Translations under genes and position numbers: made by a program
Assembly (NCBI GenBank): GCA_026225395.1
Contig: JAMFSR010000028.1
Span: 1 to 64,000 of the forward strand
From: Granulicella sapmiensis
GTDB taxonomy: Bacteria > Acidobacteriota > Terriglobia > Terriglobales > Acidobacteriaceae
Reading direction: 5' to 3'
Length of the DNA stretch: 64,000 bases
Shown here: positions 1-7,694 of the stretch, piece after piece
Numbering within the stretch: position 1 is the stretch's first letter
Layout: every line of letters begins with the position of its first letter
The notes under the pieces: model-generated
Databases searched by the model: none
The model's input: only the letters and a program-made list of their open reading frames with translations
What the model was told of the DNA's origin: nothing

Positions 1-1
1 A

Positions 2-1030
2 GAAGTTCGCGAACGCCGCGGCTTCATCGCCCTCGGCCATCTCCACGACTACGCCGACCAGATCGTCTACCGCCACGAGCAGACCTTTCCCAAGCACAAG
101 TCCGACCGCCTCGCCCTCTTCAAAGCCACCCGCGCCTACTGTGAGCAGATCTACATGCTCTACTCCGACCCCACCTTCACCGCTGAAACCGCGATCTTCG
201 AATCCGGCGCCGCACCTGAACTCGAAATCACGGACGAGTACGGCGTCCAGCACCGCGTCTGGAAGCTCACCAACCCTGCCCTCATCAAGCTCGTCCTCGA
301 CGCCATGGCCGACAAGTGGCTCCTCATCGCCGACGGCCACCACCGCTACGAAACCTCCACCACCTACATGCAGGAGCGCGCCGCCGCCCTTGGCCTCGAT
401 CCCAAAGCCCCCGCGGCCATCACCGAAGGCCTGCCAGTCCCAGCCTTCCCAGAAGCCGCAATGATGATGACCTTCGTCAACATCGAAGCCCCCGGCATCA
501 CCATCCTGCCGACGCATCGCGTCGCCTTCAACCTGCCCAACTTCAGCGCGTCCGACTTCGCCGTAAAAGCCGAGCAGTACTTCACCGTCGAAACCCTTCC
601 CAGCGCCTTCGGCGAAGCCGATCTGCTGAAGAAGCTAAACGCAACCCCCGGCGTAGCCTTCATCGCCGCCACCAAGGACGCCGACTTCCTCCTCACCCCC
701 ATCCCCGAAGCCATCGCCCCTCTGCTCGCCGGCCTGTCGCCTGAGAAGCAGGCGCTCGACGTCACGCAGCTTCACAAGGTGGTGCTGGAAAAAGTCCTCG
801 GCCTAGACGAAGAAACCGTCCGCGCTGGCAACAACATCAAGTACCTCCGCGAAGCCTCCGAGGCCGTCGACGAAGTTCGCGACGGCAAAGCCGACGTCGC
901 CTTCCTCATCAAGCCCGTCACCCTCGACCAGATGAAAGATATCTCCCTCAAACTCGACGTCATGCCCCAGAAGTCCACCGACTTCTACCCCAAGCTGCTC
1001 TCCGGCCTCGCGATGTACACCCTCGACTAA
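2..1030 (+). CDS. DUF1015 family protein, 5' end outside window
   Basis: The reading frame is open from the left edge of the window (codons start at base 2) to a TAA at 1028-1030, so the start codon lies upstream. The visible part is about 342 residues. The motif IADGHHRYETS near base 330 and the VDEVRDGKADVAFL stretch near the end are hallmarks of the DUF1015 family, which is usually 400-450 residues long, so perhaps 60-100 residues are missing. The family is often found near serine biosynthesis genes and has a distant link to ParB/SerK-like folds, but its reaction is not established. No neighbour here narrows its role. Codons are strongly C-ending, like the rest of the first 11 kb. Confidence 0.85.
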   Translation, partial: EVRERRGFIALGHLHDYADQIVYRHEQTFPKHKSDRLALFKATRAYCEQIYMLYSDPTFTAETAIFESGAAPELEITDEYGVQHRVWKLTNPALIKLVLDAMADKWLLIADGHHRYETSTTYMQERAAALGLDPKAPAAITEGLPVPAFPEAAMMMTFVNIEAPGITILPTHRVAFNLPNFSASDFAVKAEQYFTVETLPSAFGEADLLKKLNATPGVAFIAATKDADFLLTPIPEAIAPLLAGLSPEKQALDVTQLHKVVLEKVLGLDEETVRAGNNIKYLREASEAVDEVRDGKADVAFLIKPVTLDQMKDISLKLDVMPQKSTDFYPKLLSGLAMYTLD

Positions 1031-1065
1031 CGCCAGAGCGAACGCGTGAACTAACAACCGGGTGG

Positions 1066-1101
1066 CCCATCCTTTCGTCGCCTTTTGACGAAAGGGTGGG
1101 G
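1066..1101. repeat. Palindromic intergenic repeat (REP-like hairpin)
   Basis: A 14-base arm (CCCATCCTTTCGTC, 1066-1079) faces a near-perfect complement (GACGAAAGGGTGGGG, 1087-1101) across a 7-base loop, with one G-T type mismatch. It sits in the 151-base gap after the DUF1015 gene. There is no T-run, so it reads better as a dispersed REP-like element than as a terminator. It could still protect the upstream mRNA 3' end. Confidence 0.6.
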
Positions 1102-1181
1102 TATCGCGCAAAGCGCGACCGCTCTCCATTGTCTTGGCAGAAATTCTCACCCGGCGCATAATCTCGACAGGGAGGTTCACC

Positions 1182-1700
1182 ATGGCGACCGCACCCCCAC
1201 TGCTCTCCATCGAGGAATATCTCCGCACCAGCTACCACCCCGACGCCGATTACGTTGACGGCGAGATCGAGGAACGCAACTTGGGCGAATTCGAACACGC
1301 CACCTTCCAGAGTGCCATCAACGGCTGGTTCTGGCCGCGCCGCCAGGAGTGGGCCATCCGCCCCGTAACCGAACAGCGCATCCGCATCAACTCAAGCCGC
1401 GTTCGCGTATGCGACATCGCAATCCTCCGCGCCGATGCTCCCCGCGAAAAGGTCACCGAAACCGCGCCCCTCATCTGCATCGAAATCATGTCGCCCGAAG
1501 ATCGCCTCTCCCGCGCAAAAGAAGTCCTCACCGACTACTTCACCATGGGCGTCCCCAACATCTGGCTCATCGACCCCATCCACCGTTCCGCCTTCACCTT
1601 CGGTGCAAAAGGTCTCCAAGAAGCCGACCCCACGAATCTGGCCGTATCCAATACGCCCATCCACCTCGACCTAACCGAGGCTTTCACCGCTATCGACTAG
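1182..1700 (+). CDS. Uma2 family endonuclease-like protein (DUF820)
   Basis: 172 residues. The start is the ATG at 1182 because a strong GGAGG (1171-1175) lies 6 bases upstream; the longer in-frame start at 1134 has none. The N-terminus (LSIEEYL..Y.PDADYVDGEIEERN) and the core PLICIEIMSPEDRLSRAKEKV-like region followed by NIWLIDP match the Uma2/DUF820 family, which has a PD-(D/E)xK restriction-endonuclease-like fold; the D in YVDGE, the E of CIEI and the nearby K fit the active-site pattern. Uma2 genes are very abundant in cyanobacteria and acidobacteria and their biological role is unknown. No toxin-antitoxin partner or transposon sits beside it. It ends 12 bases before the VOC gene, so the two may be cotranscribed. 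Confidence 0.8.
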   Translation: MATAPPLLSIEEYLRTSYHPDADYVDGEIEERNLGEFEHATFQSAINGWFWPRRQEWAIRPVTEQRIRINSSRVRVCDIAILRADAPREKVTETAPLICIEIMSPEDRLSRAKEVLTDYFTMGVPNIWLIDPIHRSAFTFGAKGLQEADPTNLAVSNTPIHLDLTEAFTAID

Positions 1701-1712
1701 GACATAGGCCGC

Positions 1713-2111
1713 ATGTCCAACATCATCCGTGTCACTCCGTTCATGATCGTCCCCGACCTCGAAGCGGCACTCTCCTTCTTCGTCGACATCCTGGGCTTCA
1801 CTTTGTGGTTTAAATCTCCTGGCTACGCTTATGTCCAGCGCGAAACAGCCGCCTTCCGCCTGCTCGAACAAAAAGACTTCGACGCCTCCTACAAGGCGCG
1901 CTATGCCTACTACATCGATGTCGAAGACGTAGACGCTCTTTACGCCGAACTCCAATCGAAACTAGCAACCCTTCCCGACCACAACCACCATGCCCCCACC
2001 ACGAAGCCCTATGGCCAGCGGGAAATGTTGATCTGCGCCCCGGACGGCAACCTCCTTGTCTTCGGCCAAACCATCTTTCATGACCCCAACGGCATCCTCA
2101 AGCAGGACTAG
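1713..2111 (+). CDS. VOC family (glyoxalase/bleomycin-resistance fold) protein
   Basis: 132 residues, a single-domain vicinal-oxygen-chelate protein. The start MSNIIRVTPFMIVPDLEAALSF and the later DVEDVDALYAEL and REMLICAPDGNLLVFGQ segments are the two beta-alpha-beta-beta-beta modules of the fold. The family includes glyoxalases, dioxygenases and resistance proteins that sequester drugs; sequence alone does not choose between them. The ending GNLLVFGQ supplies the usual downstream metal-ligand region, though it lacks an obvious Glu. It lies 12 bases downstream of the Uma2 gene and is convergent with thiG. Confidence 0.8.
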   Translation: MSNIIRVTPFMIVPDLEAALSFFVDILGFTLWFKSPGYAYVQRETAAFRLLEQKDFDASYKARYAYYIDVEDVDALYAELQSKLATLPDHNHHAPTTKPYGQREMLICAPDGNLLVFGQTIFHDPNGILKQD

Positions 2112-2184
2112 CCGCGGCTCCCAGCTTCAGCATCATGGACGGTTTCACGCATCAACCCGCGAGGATGAAGCCATAGGGCCTCAC

Positions 2185-2958
2185 TCACCGCGAAATCCCC
2201 TCCAACGGCGAGCTAGCCGTCGCATACAGCTTCTTCCCCATCCTCCCCGCCAGAAACGCCTCACGCCCCGCCTCAACACCCTTCTTCATCGCGCTCGACA
2301 TCAGCACAGGGTCCTTCGAAGCAGCCATCGCCGTATTCAGCAGCACCGCATCGAACCCCATCTCCATCGCCAGTGCCGCATCGCTCGCCGTCCCCAGCCC
2401 CGCATCCACCACCAGCGGAACCTCCGTGATCAGCTCCCGCATCATCCGCAGCGTATAGGTATTCGCGATCCCCAAACCCGTTCCAATCGGAGCCCCCAGC
2501 GGCATCACCGCCGCCGCTCCTACATCGATCAGCCGCTTTGCAAACACAATGTCGTCCGTGGTATACGGCAACACCGTAAACCCTTCCTTCACCAGCACGC
2601 GAGTAGCCTCAAGCGTGGCTTGAACATCCGGATACAGCGTCGCCGTATCCCCGATTACCTCAATCTTTACCCAGTCCGAAAGCCCGACCTCGCGCCCCAG
2701 CCGGGCCGCCCGAATCGCCTCCTCCGCCGTGTAACAACCCGCCGTATTCGGCAGCAAAAAGTACTTCTTCGGATCGATAAAGTCCAGCAGGCTCTCTTTC
2801 GACCGGTCCAGCTCCACCCGCCGCACCGCGACCGTCACCAGCTCCGCGCCCGAGGCCTCAATGGCAGCCTTCGTCTCCGCCCCATCCTTGTACTTCCCCG
2901 TCCCCACAATCAACCGCGACGTGAACCGCCGCCCCGCAATCACCAACTCATCAGCCAT
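2185..2958 (-). CDS. thiG: Thiazole synthase ThiG
   Basis: 257 residues, the normal length for ThiG. The enzyme builds the thiazole phosphate moiety of thiamine from deoxyxylulose 5-phosphate, dehydroglycine and ThiS thiocarboxylate in the cytoplasm. Family marks are [10 protein letters not shown] near the N-terminus, the VRRVELDR segment, [13 protein letters not shown], the VLPYTTDD strand, the phosphate-binding [13 protein letters not shown] and [13 protein letters not shown] segments, and [13 protein letters not shown]. The Lys that forms the Schiff base with the sugar (VKIEVIGD) is present. It stands alone here: no thiS, thiO, thiE or TPP riboswitch is visible in the 179 bases upstream. 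The ribosome binding site is weak, so a start a few codons away is possible. Confidence 0.95.
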   Translation of the reverse strand: MADELVIAGRRFTSRLIVGTGKYKDGAETKAAIEASGAELVTVAVRRVELDRSKESLLDFIDPKKYFLLPNTAGCYTAEEAIRAARLGREVGLSDWVKIEVIGDTATLYPDVQATLEATRVLVKEGFTVLPYTTDDIVFAKRLIDVGAAAVMPLGAPIGTGLGIANTYTLRMMRELITEVPLVVDAGLGTASDAALAMEMGFDAVLLNTAMAASKDPVLMSSAMKKGVEAGREAFLAGRMGKKLYATASSPLEGISR

Positions 2959-3137
2959 ACCTAAATCCTAAACCGTCTTGCCGTTGCTGTTCTCTGCCAC
3001 ACGGACGTGCCCTCGTGGCAAAGGTTTGCACATAACTTGCGTATCGCCCATAACTTCTTCATCTCGCAGTGAGCAGATACCTTTTGTCGAAGTTTATTTT
3101 TCACGAAGCTTGCTTTGTCGGCCACAATAGGTAGATC

Positions 3138-3860
3138 ATGCCCCCATTTTTGGAAACATTCGATCTCATTGCAGTCATCAACATTCCCGATCGCAAAGAC
3201 CGCTACCGGGAATGCCTACGAGAACTAAAGATGGTCGGACTCGAAGTAACGCCGGGCAAAGTAGAGTTCTTCCCAGGCAAGCGTGTCACAACCCTCGATG
3301 GCTTCCCCACGCTCGGCGCACGCGGCGGCTTCCTCGCCCATCTCACCCTCATCCGCGAAGCCCAGAGACGTGGCGTAAAGTCCCTCTGTGTCTTTGAAGA
3401 TGACTTCGAGATCTCCCGAGAAAACGTAGCCCCTCTGCTGAAAACCGTTGAAGCCGCACGCAACCTGCCATGGGACTTCCTCTACCTCGGGCATCGCCTG
3501 TCCCTGCCGCACTCACCAACCGGTTTCACCGACACCAAAGAGCCCATCATCACCGCGCATGCCTTCGCCATCCGCTCTTCCGTATTCGAGCCCCTCGCCG
3601 AGTACCTGGAAGGCTGCATCGTTCGCCCGCCCGGAGATCCCATCGGTGGCCCCCAGTTCATCGACGGCGGCATCACCATGTTCCGAGAACGCAATCCATC
3701 CCTGATCACGCTGGTTGCCAACCCCAGCCGCGTCACACAACGCTCCTCACGCAGCGACATCAGCCCCAGCGGCTTTGAGCACATCCCCGTCATCCGCCAG
3801 GCCGCCGGCCTTACCCGCCAGGCCATCAACTTCTGGAAACAGACCCGCAAAGCCAGCTAA
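3138..3860 (+). CDS. Glycosyltransferase family 25 (LPS-type) protein
   Basis: 240 residues. The opening VINIPDRKDRYRECLREL is the GT25 sugar-nucleotide-binding motif (vINLdrr.dR), and LCVFEDDFEIS carries the acidic ED-D motif that binds the donor metal; WDFLYLGHR follows as in the family. GT25 enzymes add galactose or glucose to lipo-oligosaccharide in Gram-negative bacteria, or to collagen-like proteins. The acceptor cannot be told here. It is monocistronic: 179 bases downstream of the divergent thiG start and followed by a strong terminator. No lipopolysaccharide cluster is adjacent. Confidence 0.8.
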   Translation: MPPFLETFDLIAVINIPDRKDRYRECLRELKMVGLEVTPGKVEFFPGKRVTTLDGFPTLGARGGFLAHLTLIREAQRRGVKSLCVFEDDFEISRENVAPLLKTVEAARNLPWDFLYLGHRLSLPHSPTGFTDTKEPIITAHAFAIRSSVFEPLAEYLEGCIVRPPGDPIGGPQFIDGGITMFRERNPSLITLVANPSRVTQRSSRSDISPSGFEHIPVIRQAAGLTRQAINFWKQTRKAS

Positions 3861-3878
3861 CACCCTTTGCACAAACAC

Positions 3879-3912
3879 AAACGGCCCGCCTCCTGAAGAG
3901 GCGGGCCGTTTT
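3879..3912 (+). terminator. Rho-independent terminator after the GT25 gene
   Basis: A perfect 12-bp stem (3881-3892 with 3898-3909) with a 5-base CTGAA loop, extended by AA/TT, ends in TTTT. It lies 19 bases past the GT25 stop codon. The minus-strand reading also ends in an A/T flank, so it could act in both directions. Confidence 0.9.
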
Positions 3913-3970
3913 GCGGTGATCTGGTGGGATTGACTTGAGGCATCCGCTTCTCGGATGGGCCTCGGAGGAT

Positions 3971-4125
3971 AAAAAGACAGCCAAGCTGTCCTTCGGTGTT
4001 CTGGCTTGAAAGACCTCCAGGTCTAGAGCAACGAATGCTCTAAGCCTCAGTCACCTCACGTGTTGTACTGCCACAACTCGAACAATCAATTTTCATAGAC
4101 TGGATCATCCTCCTTTCCCGTGTTG
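3971..4125 (-). ncRNA. Candidate small structured transcript with its own promoter and terminator
   Basis: Read on the minus strand, the 356-base gap between the GT25 and TIGR03435 genes holds a complete small unit of about 155 nt. In order there is a sigma70-like promoter (4132-4160), a strong Shine-Dalgarno AAAGGAGG (4109-4116), an 18-codon ORF (4040-4096), a three-way junction, and an intrinsic terminator. In the junction GGCTT (4046-4042) pairs with AAGCC (4007-4003). They close two hairpins: AGAGCA/TGCTCT (4041-4036 with 4030-4025, loop TTCGT) and AGACC/GGTCT (4024-4020 with 4015-4011, loop TGGA). The terminator is GACAGC/GCTGTC followed by TTTTT (3990-3971). I do not recognise it as a named RNA family; a known acidobacterial sRNA motif is the obvious alternative. 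Confidence 0.55.
4040..4096 (-). CDS. Possible 18-residue peptide with a CxxC motif
   Basis: ATG at 4096, TAG at 4042-4040. The predicted peptide MKIDCSSCGSTTREVTEA contains CSSCG, a half zinc-ribbon or redox-type motif. A strong AAAGGAGG lies 12 bases upstream; an earlier in-frame ATG at 4108 sits directly after the Shine-Dalgarno and is too close to it. The stop codon overlaps the first strand of the downstream three-way junction, so translation would disturb the RNA fold. That arrangement fits a leader peptide, or a small RNA that only resembles an mRNA. Evidence for actual translation is only the ribosome binding site. Confidence 0.35.
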   Translation of the reverse strand: MKIDCSSCGSTTREVTEA

Positions 4126-4131
4126 AAACAT

Positions 4132-4160
4132 ACAGTACTACTTGGTTAACCCGCCGTCAA
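4132..4160 (-). promoter_or_regulatory. Sigma70-like promoter of the small minus-strand unit
   Basis: On the minus strand TTGACG (4160-4155) is followed after exactly 17 bases by TACTGT (4137-4132). The -35 box matches consensus at five of six positions and the -10 box at three or four. Initiation would fall near 4125. Confidence 0.5.
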
Positions 4161-4194
4161 CCCACACTGTACTGGCGTTGGATTGCCGCCTTCA

Positions 4195-4220
4195 CTGAAG
4201 CCGCTGCGAGCGGCTTTCAG
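4195..4220 (-). terminator. Hairpin overlapping the end of the TIGR03435 gene
   Basis: An 11-bp stem (CTGAAGCCGCT with AGCGGCTTTCAG, one bulged base) straddles the TGA stop of the gene at 4217-4219. It lacks a T-run on either strand, so it may be a weak or factor-dependent terminator, or an mRNA-stabilising end. Confidence 0.5.
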
Positions 4221-5365
4221 TTGGCCGAAGGCTTCTCCACATGGTCAATCACGAACACATCCACCTCCGCTTTGGTCGCCTCCATTTTCAGACCAAGCTG
4301 CTCCGGGAGCGCGGTGAACAGGCTGGGCGGAGCGTTCGGGTCGTCGCTTTCCTTCTGCGGCGGCCTCGGCCCGAACTGTGCGAACTGGCTATCGTCCGGC
4401 GTCCACTTAAGGTTGAAGTCGTAGCGGTCTGTCAGTCCAGTGTGGTCCACCACCGGCTTATCCATCGCCGACCCCTGCAGGCCATCACAGAAGTCCTTCA
4501 TGGTCGAATTGGTGACGTGTAGATCGCCCAGCCCGCGATAAAGAAAGTTCCTGGGAGCACTGGGCAAATCGGTCGTAACGGTCATCTTTGGTCCACTCTT
4601 CAGGACGGTCAGTTCCCAGGCGGCCAGCACGCGCTTGTCATGGTGAAACTTCAACCCAAACCGTTGCGACAGCACGTCCTGCATGAGCAGCTTCAACTGC
4701 GTGGAATTCGGTCGGCCCGGTACGTCGGGCACGCCGTCAATGTCGAACTTGTCTGTACCAAACCATTCGGGCCCGTCGACGATCTGCTTCGCGTGGAGCC
4801 CGTAAGCGAAGGTAATCAGGTCGTTCACGTTGGTGCCGATCGTCATCGCATGGGTGCCGCGGAAGGTAAACAACTTGCCCCGCCGCTCTGGATCGGTCGG
4901 CTTCACCGTCACCACATCGAACTTCGGCTTCGCGTCAGCCGCCATCGGCTTTGGTGGCTCAGGAATGGCCCAGGTGTTCTCCGGTGTCACATGATCGAAG
5001 TTCAGCACATGAGTCTGGCCGCCCTGCGTGGCATTTCCGCTGATAGCGTCGCCCGTGGCACTCAGAGTACCCGTATAAGTCAGCTCCAACGGCTTGATCG
5101 CGAAGTTGACGGCCACTCCCTCGATCCCGATGGACGTAACTGGAATCGGCTGAGCACCCTGGTCGATGCTGTACATCGTCGCCTTCAGCCTGCCGTCGTC
5201 CTTCGTAATCTTCAGCACGGTACGCAAGCCATTGCCGGCCTTGAGTGTGCCCTGCCAGTTACCCGTGATGTCTTTTTCCTGTGCGTGTAGCGAGGCGTTC
5301 AAGGTCGCGCCGAGCGTACAAACCAGCGCAAACTTCGTAAGGCTTCTCAAGGCAGTTCTCTTCAT
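4217..5365 (-). CDS. TIGR03435 family exported protein
   Basis: 382 residues. An N-terminal signal peptide (about residues 1-28, cut after SLHA) is followed by a roughly 100-residue beta-rich module (GNWQGTLKAGNGLRTVLKITKD) resembling lipocalin-like repeats. The C-terminal two thirds matches TIGR03435: FDVVTVKP, MTIGTNVNDLITFAYGL, VDGPEWF.TDKFDIDG, LMQDVLSQRFGLKFHHDKR, VVDHTGLTDRYDFNLKWTPD, LPEQLGLKMEATKAEVDVFVIDHVEKPS. This family is greatly expanded in soil acidobacteria and has no known function; in many genomes its members sit near M56-type sensor peptidases or sigma factors, none of which is seen here. GGAG lies 9 bases upstream of the ATG. Confidence 0.88.
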   Translation of the reverse strand: MKRTALRSLTKFALVCTLGATLNASLHAQEKDITGNWQGTLKAGNGLRTVLKITKDDGRLKATMYSIDQGAQPIPVTSIGIEGVAVNFAIKPLELTYTGTLSATGDAISGNATQGGQTHVLNFDHVTPENTWAIPEPPKPMAADAKPKFDVVTVKPTDPERRGKLFTFRGTHAMTIGTNVNDLITFAYGLHAKQIVDGPEWFGTDKFDIDGVPDVPGRPNSTQLKLLMQDVLSQRFGLKFHHDKRVLAAWELTVLKSGPKMTVTTDLPSAPRNFLYRGLGDLHVTNSTMKDFCDGLQGSAMDKPVVDHTGLTDRYDFNLKWTPDDSQFAQFGPRPPQKESDDPNAPPSLFTALPEQLGLKMEATKAEVDVFVIDHVEKPSAN

Positions 5366-5558
5366 GGATAAGCTCCAGGCGCAAGTCCGTTTGAATTTTA
5401 GTTGAGTCTAATCTTCATTGGACACTGCCCTTGGTTCTCTGTGAGCGAGCTTTCGATATTTTTTTCTAGACGCGGTTCCGATCCAACATGACCAACGACG
5501 GTGACATCCACTTGCCGCTTCCCTCACACCAACTCCAGGTCAGGCCCTCCTTGCGGCA

Positions 5559-6704
5559 TTACGACATCACACGGTTCCCACCCGATTTCTTCACCGCATA
5601 CAGTGCCTGGTCGCACTTCGCCATCAACTCATCCCATCCAGCGGCCTCATCCTCCAGTTGGGCCAACCCGAAACTAGCCGTCAAACGCGAAGCAGTTCCG
5701 CCATGCATGACTTCCAGCGTTTCAAGCGAAACACGCAACCGTTCCGCAATCTCGTTACCTTCTTCAATCGCCGTGTGCGGCAGCAGAACGACAAACTCGT
5801 CTCCACCAGGACGCCCCAGCAGATCTCCCTTGCGCGCCCCGATACGCAGACAGTCCGCTACCTGCACCAGCGCGGCATCTCCGTAAATGTGCCCCAGCGA
5901 ATCATTGATCTGCTTAAACCCATCCAGGTCGATCGTGATCACCGAAACACTTCCCCCGGACTCTCTGCACTTCGCAAGCTCCCATTCGGCCTTGCTTTCC
6001 ATCGCCCGGCGGTTGAGCAAACCCGTCAGCGGATCGGTCAACGCCTGTACCTCAAGCTCGTTCCGTAGCAGCGTGGCCGTCATCCACACATACGCAACCA
6101 CAGCGCCGCATTGCAGGCATGAGTTTGAAATCAGTATCCCTTCCAGAAATCCGCCCGCCCGCAGATAGTCGCTCGGTGCTCCCAAATACAGAACCCCGGC
6201 AACGCGAACTGCATTGGTCACGAAAAGACCTGTCGCCATCATCGCCAGCGGACTCGCTGCGATGCGGAACGAACGATCCTTAATCCAAAACAGGTAAAGA
6301 GCAATCAACACCTGCTGCAAACCGAGAATCAGGCTCAGAGCAATCAAACGAATCTTGGTATCAGGATGGATCACACCAAATTCCAGCAAAGGGAAAATGG
6401 AAATTAGAACGAGGCTCGCCTCGACGTAGAAGAAGTAGGCGCTCCGGCCAAAGAGCTCCTGAAGAGCAAGAAACAGCAGAAAATAACTAATCGCAAAAAA
6501 TAGATCGCCGCCCACTATCGAAACAGCATTAGGCATCGATCCGCGGAGAACTACCGCACTCGCCGCAAGCAGCAGGGAGACGTTATAAAGGGAAAACCAA
6601 TCGACCCCTTTTCTCTTCTTTTGCATTCTCGAATGCAACACAGCGAGCAGCGTGTACAGCACAAACAACACGAGATGCTCGATCTGCAAAAGATGAATGC
6701 CCAA
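5559..6704 (-). CDS. Membrane-bound diguanylate cyclase (GGDEF)
   Basis: 381 residues. The first about 200 residues hold around six hydrophobic helices (a membrane sensor module, no named ligand). The C-terminal about 165 residues are a GGDEF domain: DPLTGLLNRRAMES, ITIDLDGFKQINDSLGH, then the catalytic loop GRPGGDEFVVLLP near residue 297 and CDQALYAVKKSGGNRV at the end. The RKGD tetrapeptide five residues before GGDEF is an intact allosteric I-site (RxxD), so product inhibition is expected. It should make cyclic di-GMP from two GTP at the inner membrane. It is monocistronic, with no receiver or response regulator partner nearby; an EAL protein is encoded at 37.4 kb. Confidence 0.93.
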   Translation of the reverse strand: MGIHLLQIEHLVLFVLYTLLAVLHSRMQKKRKGVDWFSLYNVSLLLAASAVVLRGSMPNAVSIVGGDLFFAISYFLLFLALQELFGRSAYFFYVEASLVLISIFPLLEFGVIHPDTKIRLIALSLILGLQQVLIALYLFWIKDRSFRIAASPLAMMATGLFVTNAVRVAGVLYLGAPSDYLRAGGFLEGILISNSCLQCGAVVAYVWMTATLLRNELEVQALTDPLTGLLNRRAMESKAEWELAKCRESGGSVSVITIDLDGFKQINDSLGHIYGDAALVQVADCLRIGARKGDLLGRPGGDEFVVLLPHTAIEEGNEIAERLRVSLETLEVMHGGTASRLTASFGLAQLEDEAAGWDELMAKCDQALYAVKKSGGNRVMS

Positions 6705-6861
6705 GTCTTAACCCACCGTTCTTGTTTGTAGAAGGCACCACATCATCGGGCCGAGATTCACTGAGTAACACGGGTAGATGCCTCATCATAGCGCCCCGAT
6801 TCATGAATTTTCGCGCCGCTTGCCATCGTTTCCCAAAATGGATGAGAGACGGGATTGAGCA

Positions 6862-7043
6862 AGTGCCTGGCGAACCGGATTCTGTTGTTGCTCGAGGTTG
6901 TGCTTCGAGATTGTTGCTTCTGAGATAGACCCGGACTTTAGTCCGGGTAATAGAGAATACGAAAATCGGGGCTTCAGCCCCTGGGACAGGCACTCCTTCC
7001 CAGCACCCAGACCCTCTTTTGTGCAAACCATTCGCCAGGCACT
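6862..7043. repeat. 182-bp element bounded by 13-bp perfect inverted repeats
   Basis: AGTGCCTGGCGAA at 6862-6874 is exactly the reverse complement of TTCGCCAGGCACT at 7031-7043. The interior holds two short perfect hairpins, one built on CCCGGACTTTAGTCCGGG (from about 6932) and one on GGGGCTTCAGCCCC (from about 6967). The right arm is also half of a local palindrome (GCCAGGCACTGCCTGGC). The 348-base gap 6705-7052 contains no convincing gene; long ORFs across it have no homology I recognise. The layout resembles a miniature inverted-repeat or REP/BIME element. No target-site duplication is obvious. Confidence 0.5.
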
Positions 7044-7052
7044 GCCTGGCTT

Positions 7053-7316
7053 TCACTTCAAATAAGCCCGCACCAGATCGATCAGGTCTTCCGCGATATC
7101 CGGCGCAATCGCCTCTTTTCCCTTACCCACCAAATGCAATCGAATGTGGTCTTCCATCACTTCGGCCATCAGGCTGTTGATGCCCCCACGCACCGCCGCC
7201 AGCTGCATCAGCACGTCCGGACACTCATCCGCGGCCGCCAGCGCACGCTCCACCGCGTCGATCTGCCCGCGTATCCGCTTCACCCGGTTCAGCAACTTCA
7301 GCCGTTCGCGCTCCAT
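7053..7316 (-). CDS. CsoR/RcnR/FrmR family transcriptional repressor
   Basis: 87 residues, the usual length of this all-helical DUF156 family of sensors for Cu(I), Ni/Co or formaldehyde. The helix RVKRIRGQIDAVERAL carries the conserved basic DNA-contact residues. The sensing residues are C32, H57 and H61, with spacing (25 and 4) equal to C35-H60-H64 of RcnR/FrmR. CsoR copper sensors have Cys at the last position instead, so copper sensing is less likely. N-terminal His 3 of RcnR is replaced by Arg, which leans toward the FrmR/other branch. The gene is divergent from the small protein and porin genes, and a matching palindromic operator lies between them. Confidence 0.88.
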   Translation of the reverse strand: MERERLKLLNRVKRIRGQIDAVERALAAADECPDVLMQLAAVRGGINSLMAEVMEDHIRLHLVGKGKEAIAPDIAEDLIDLVRAYLK

Positions 7317-7354
7317 CTATCCTCGCCGTTCCACAGCAACTTTACGCAAAGCTT

Positions 7355-7373
7355 ATACCCTACCGGGGTATAC
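7355..7373. promoter_or_regulatory. Palindromic operator for the CsoR/FrmR-type repressor
   Basis: TATACCC-TACC-GGGGTATA lies between the divergent repressor (start 7316) and the + strand gene (start 7422). A/T-rich ends around a G/C-rich centre are the typical architecture for CsoR-family operators. Position and symmetry suggest repression of the rightward genes and autoregulation. Confidence 0.65.
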
Positions 7374-7421
7374 TACTACCAGAATGTCATTCAGCGCCCT
7401 GCGCGTGGAAAGGAGCTTCCC

Positions 7422-7682
7422 ATGACCCTGCTAAACCTACCCTCTGCACTTCGCCGCAAGGCCGCGTCGTTCATGCCGCGCCATCAGCGCACGCCTGAAA
7501 TCACACGCACCTTCGTCGAAACCGGCGACGAGCGCTGCCCCATCGCCGGCATCTGGTCGCGTCTCATCACGACAGACCCCACACTCGACGAACCTGAAAT
7601 AGCATTGCCCGTCATGCGGACGCTTCTCCCATGGCGGGCATCTGACTTCCTGTTCACATTCGTCCGCTACAGTATTGCCTGA
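7422..7682 (+). CDS. Small hypothetical protein downstream of the repressor operator
   Basis: 86 residues, ATG at 7422 with AAAGGAG ending 7 bases upstream. I do not recognise a family. The middle ITRTFVETGDERCPIAGIW has a single Cys after an acidic turn; the C-terminus WRASDFLFTFVRYSIA is hydrophobic. There is no signal peptide. It is the first gene to the right of the operator and ends 12 bases before the porin gene, so it is probably controlled by the repressor and cotranscribed with the porin. Codon use is like its neighbours, supporting a real gene. A role in handling the sensed metal or aldehyde is a guess. Confidence 0.6.
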   Translation: MTLLNLPSALRRKAASFMPRHQRTPEITRTFVETGDERCPIAGIWSRLITTDPTLDEPEIALPVMRTLLPWRASDFLFTFVRYSIA

Positions 7683-7694
7683 GTTTTCACCTTC

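Noticed and set aside
1182..1700. Uma2 gene as part of a transposon or toxin-antitoxin pair
   Set aside because: No transposase, terminal repeats or antitoxin-like gene lie next to it; it is followed by a VOC gene on the same strand.
2056..2964. 302-residue + strand ORF
   Set aside because: Antisense to thiG, rich in Arg, Pro and His as expected for the opposite strand of a high-GC gene; no domain visible.
3971..4046. tRNA or tRNA-like gene in the hairpin cluster
   Set aside because: There is no 7-bp acceptor stem, TPsiC arm sequence or CCA; the closing stem is 5 bp with only two inner arms.
6583..7056. 157-residue minus-strand ORF upstream of the diguanylate cyclase
   Set aside because: It runs through the inverted-repeat element, overlaps the cyclase start, has no family resemblance and has an amino-acid makeup typical of translated non-coding DNA.
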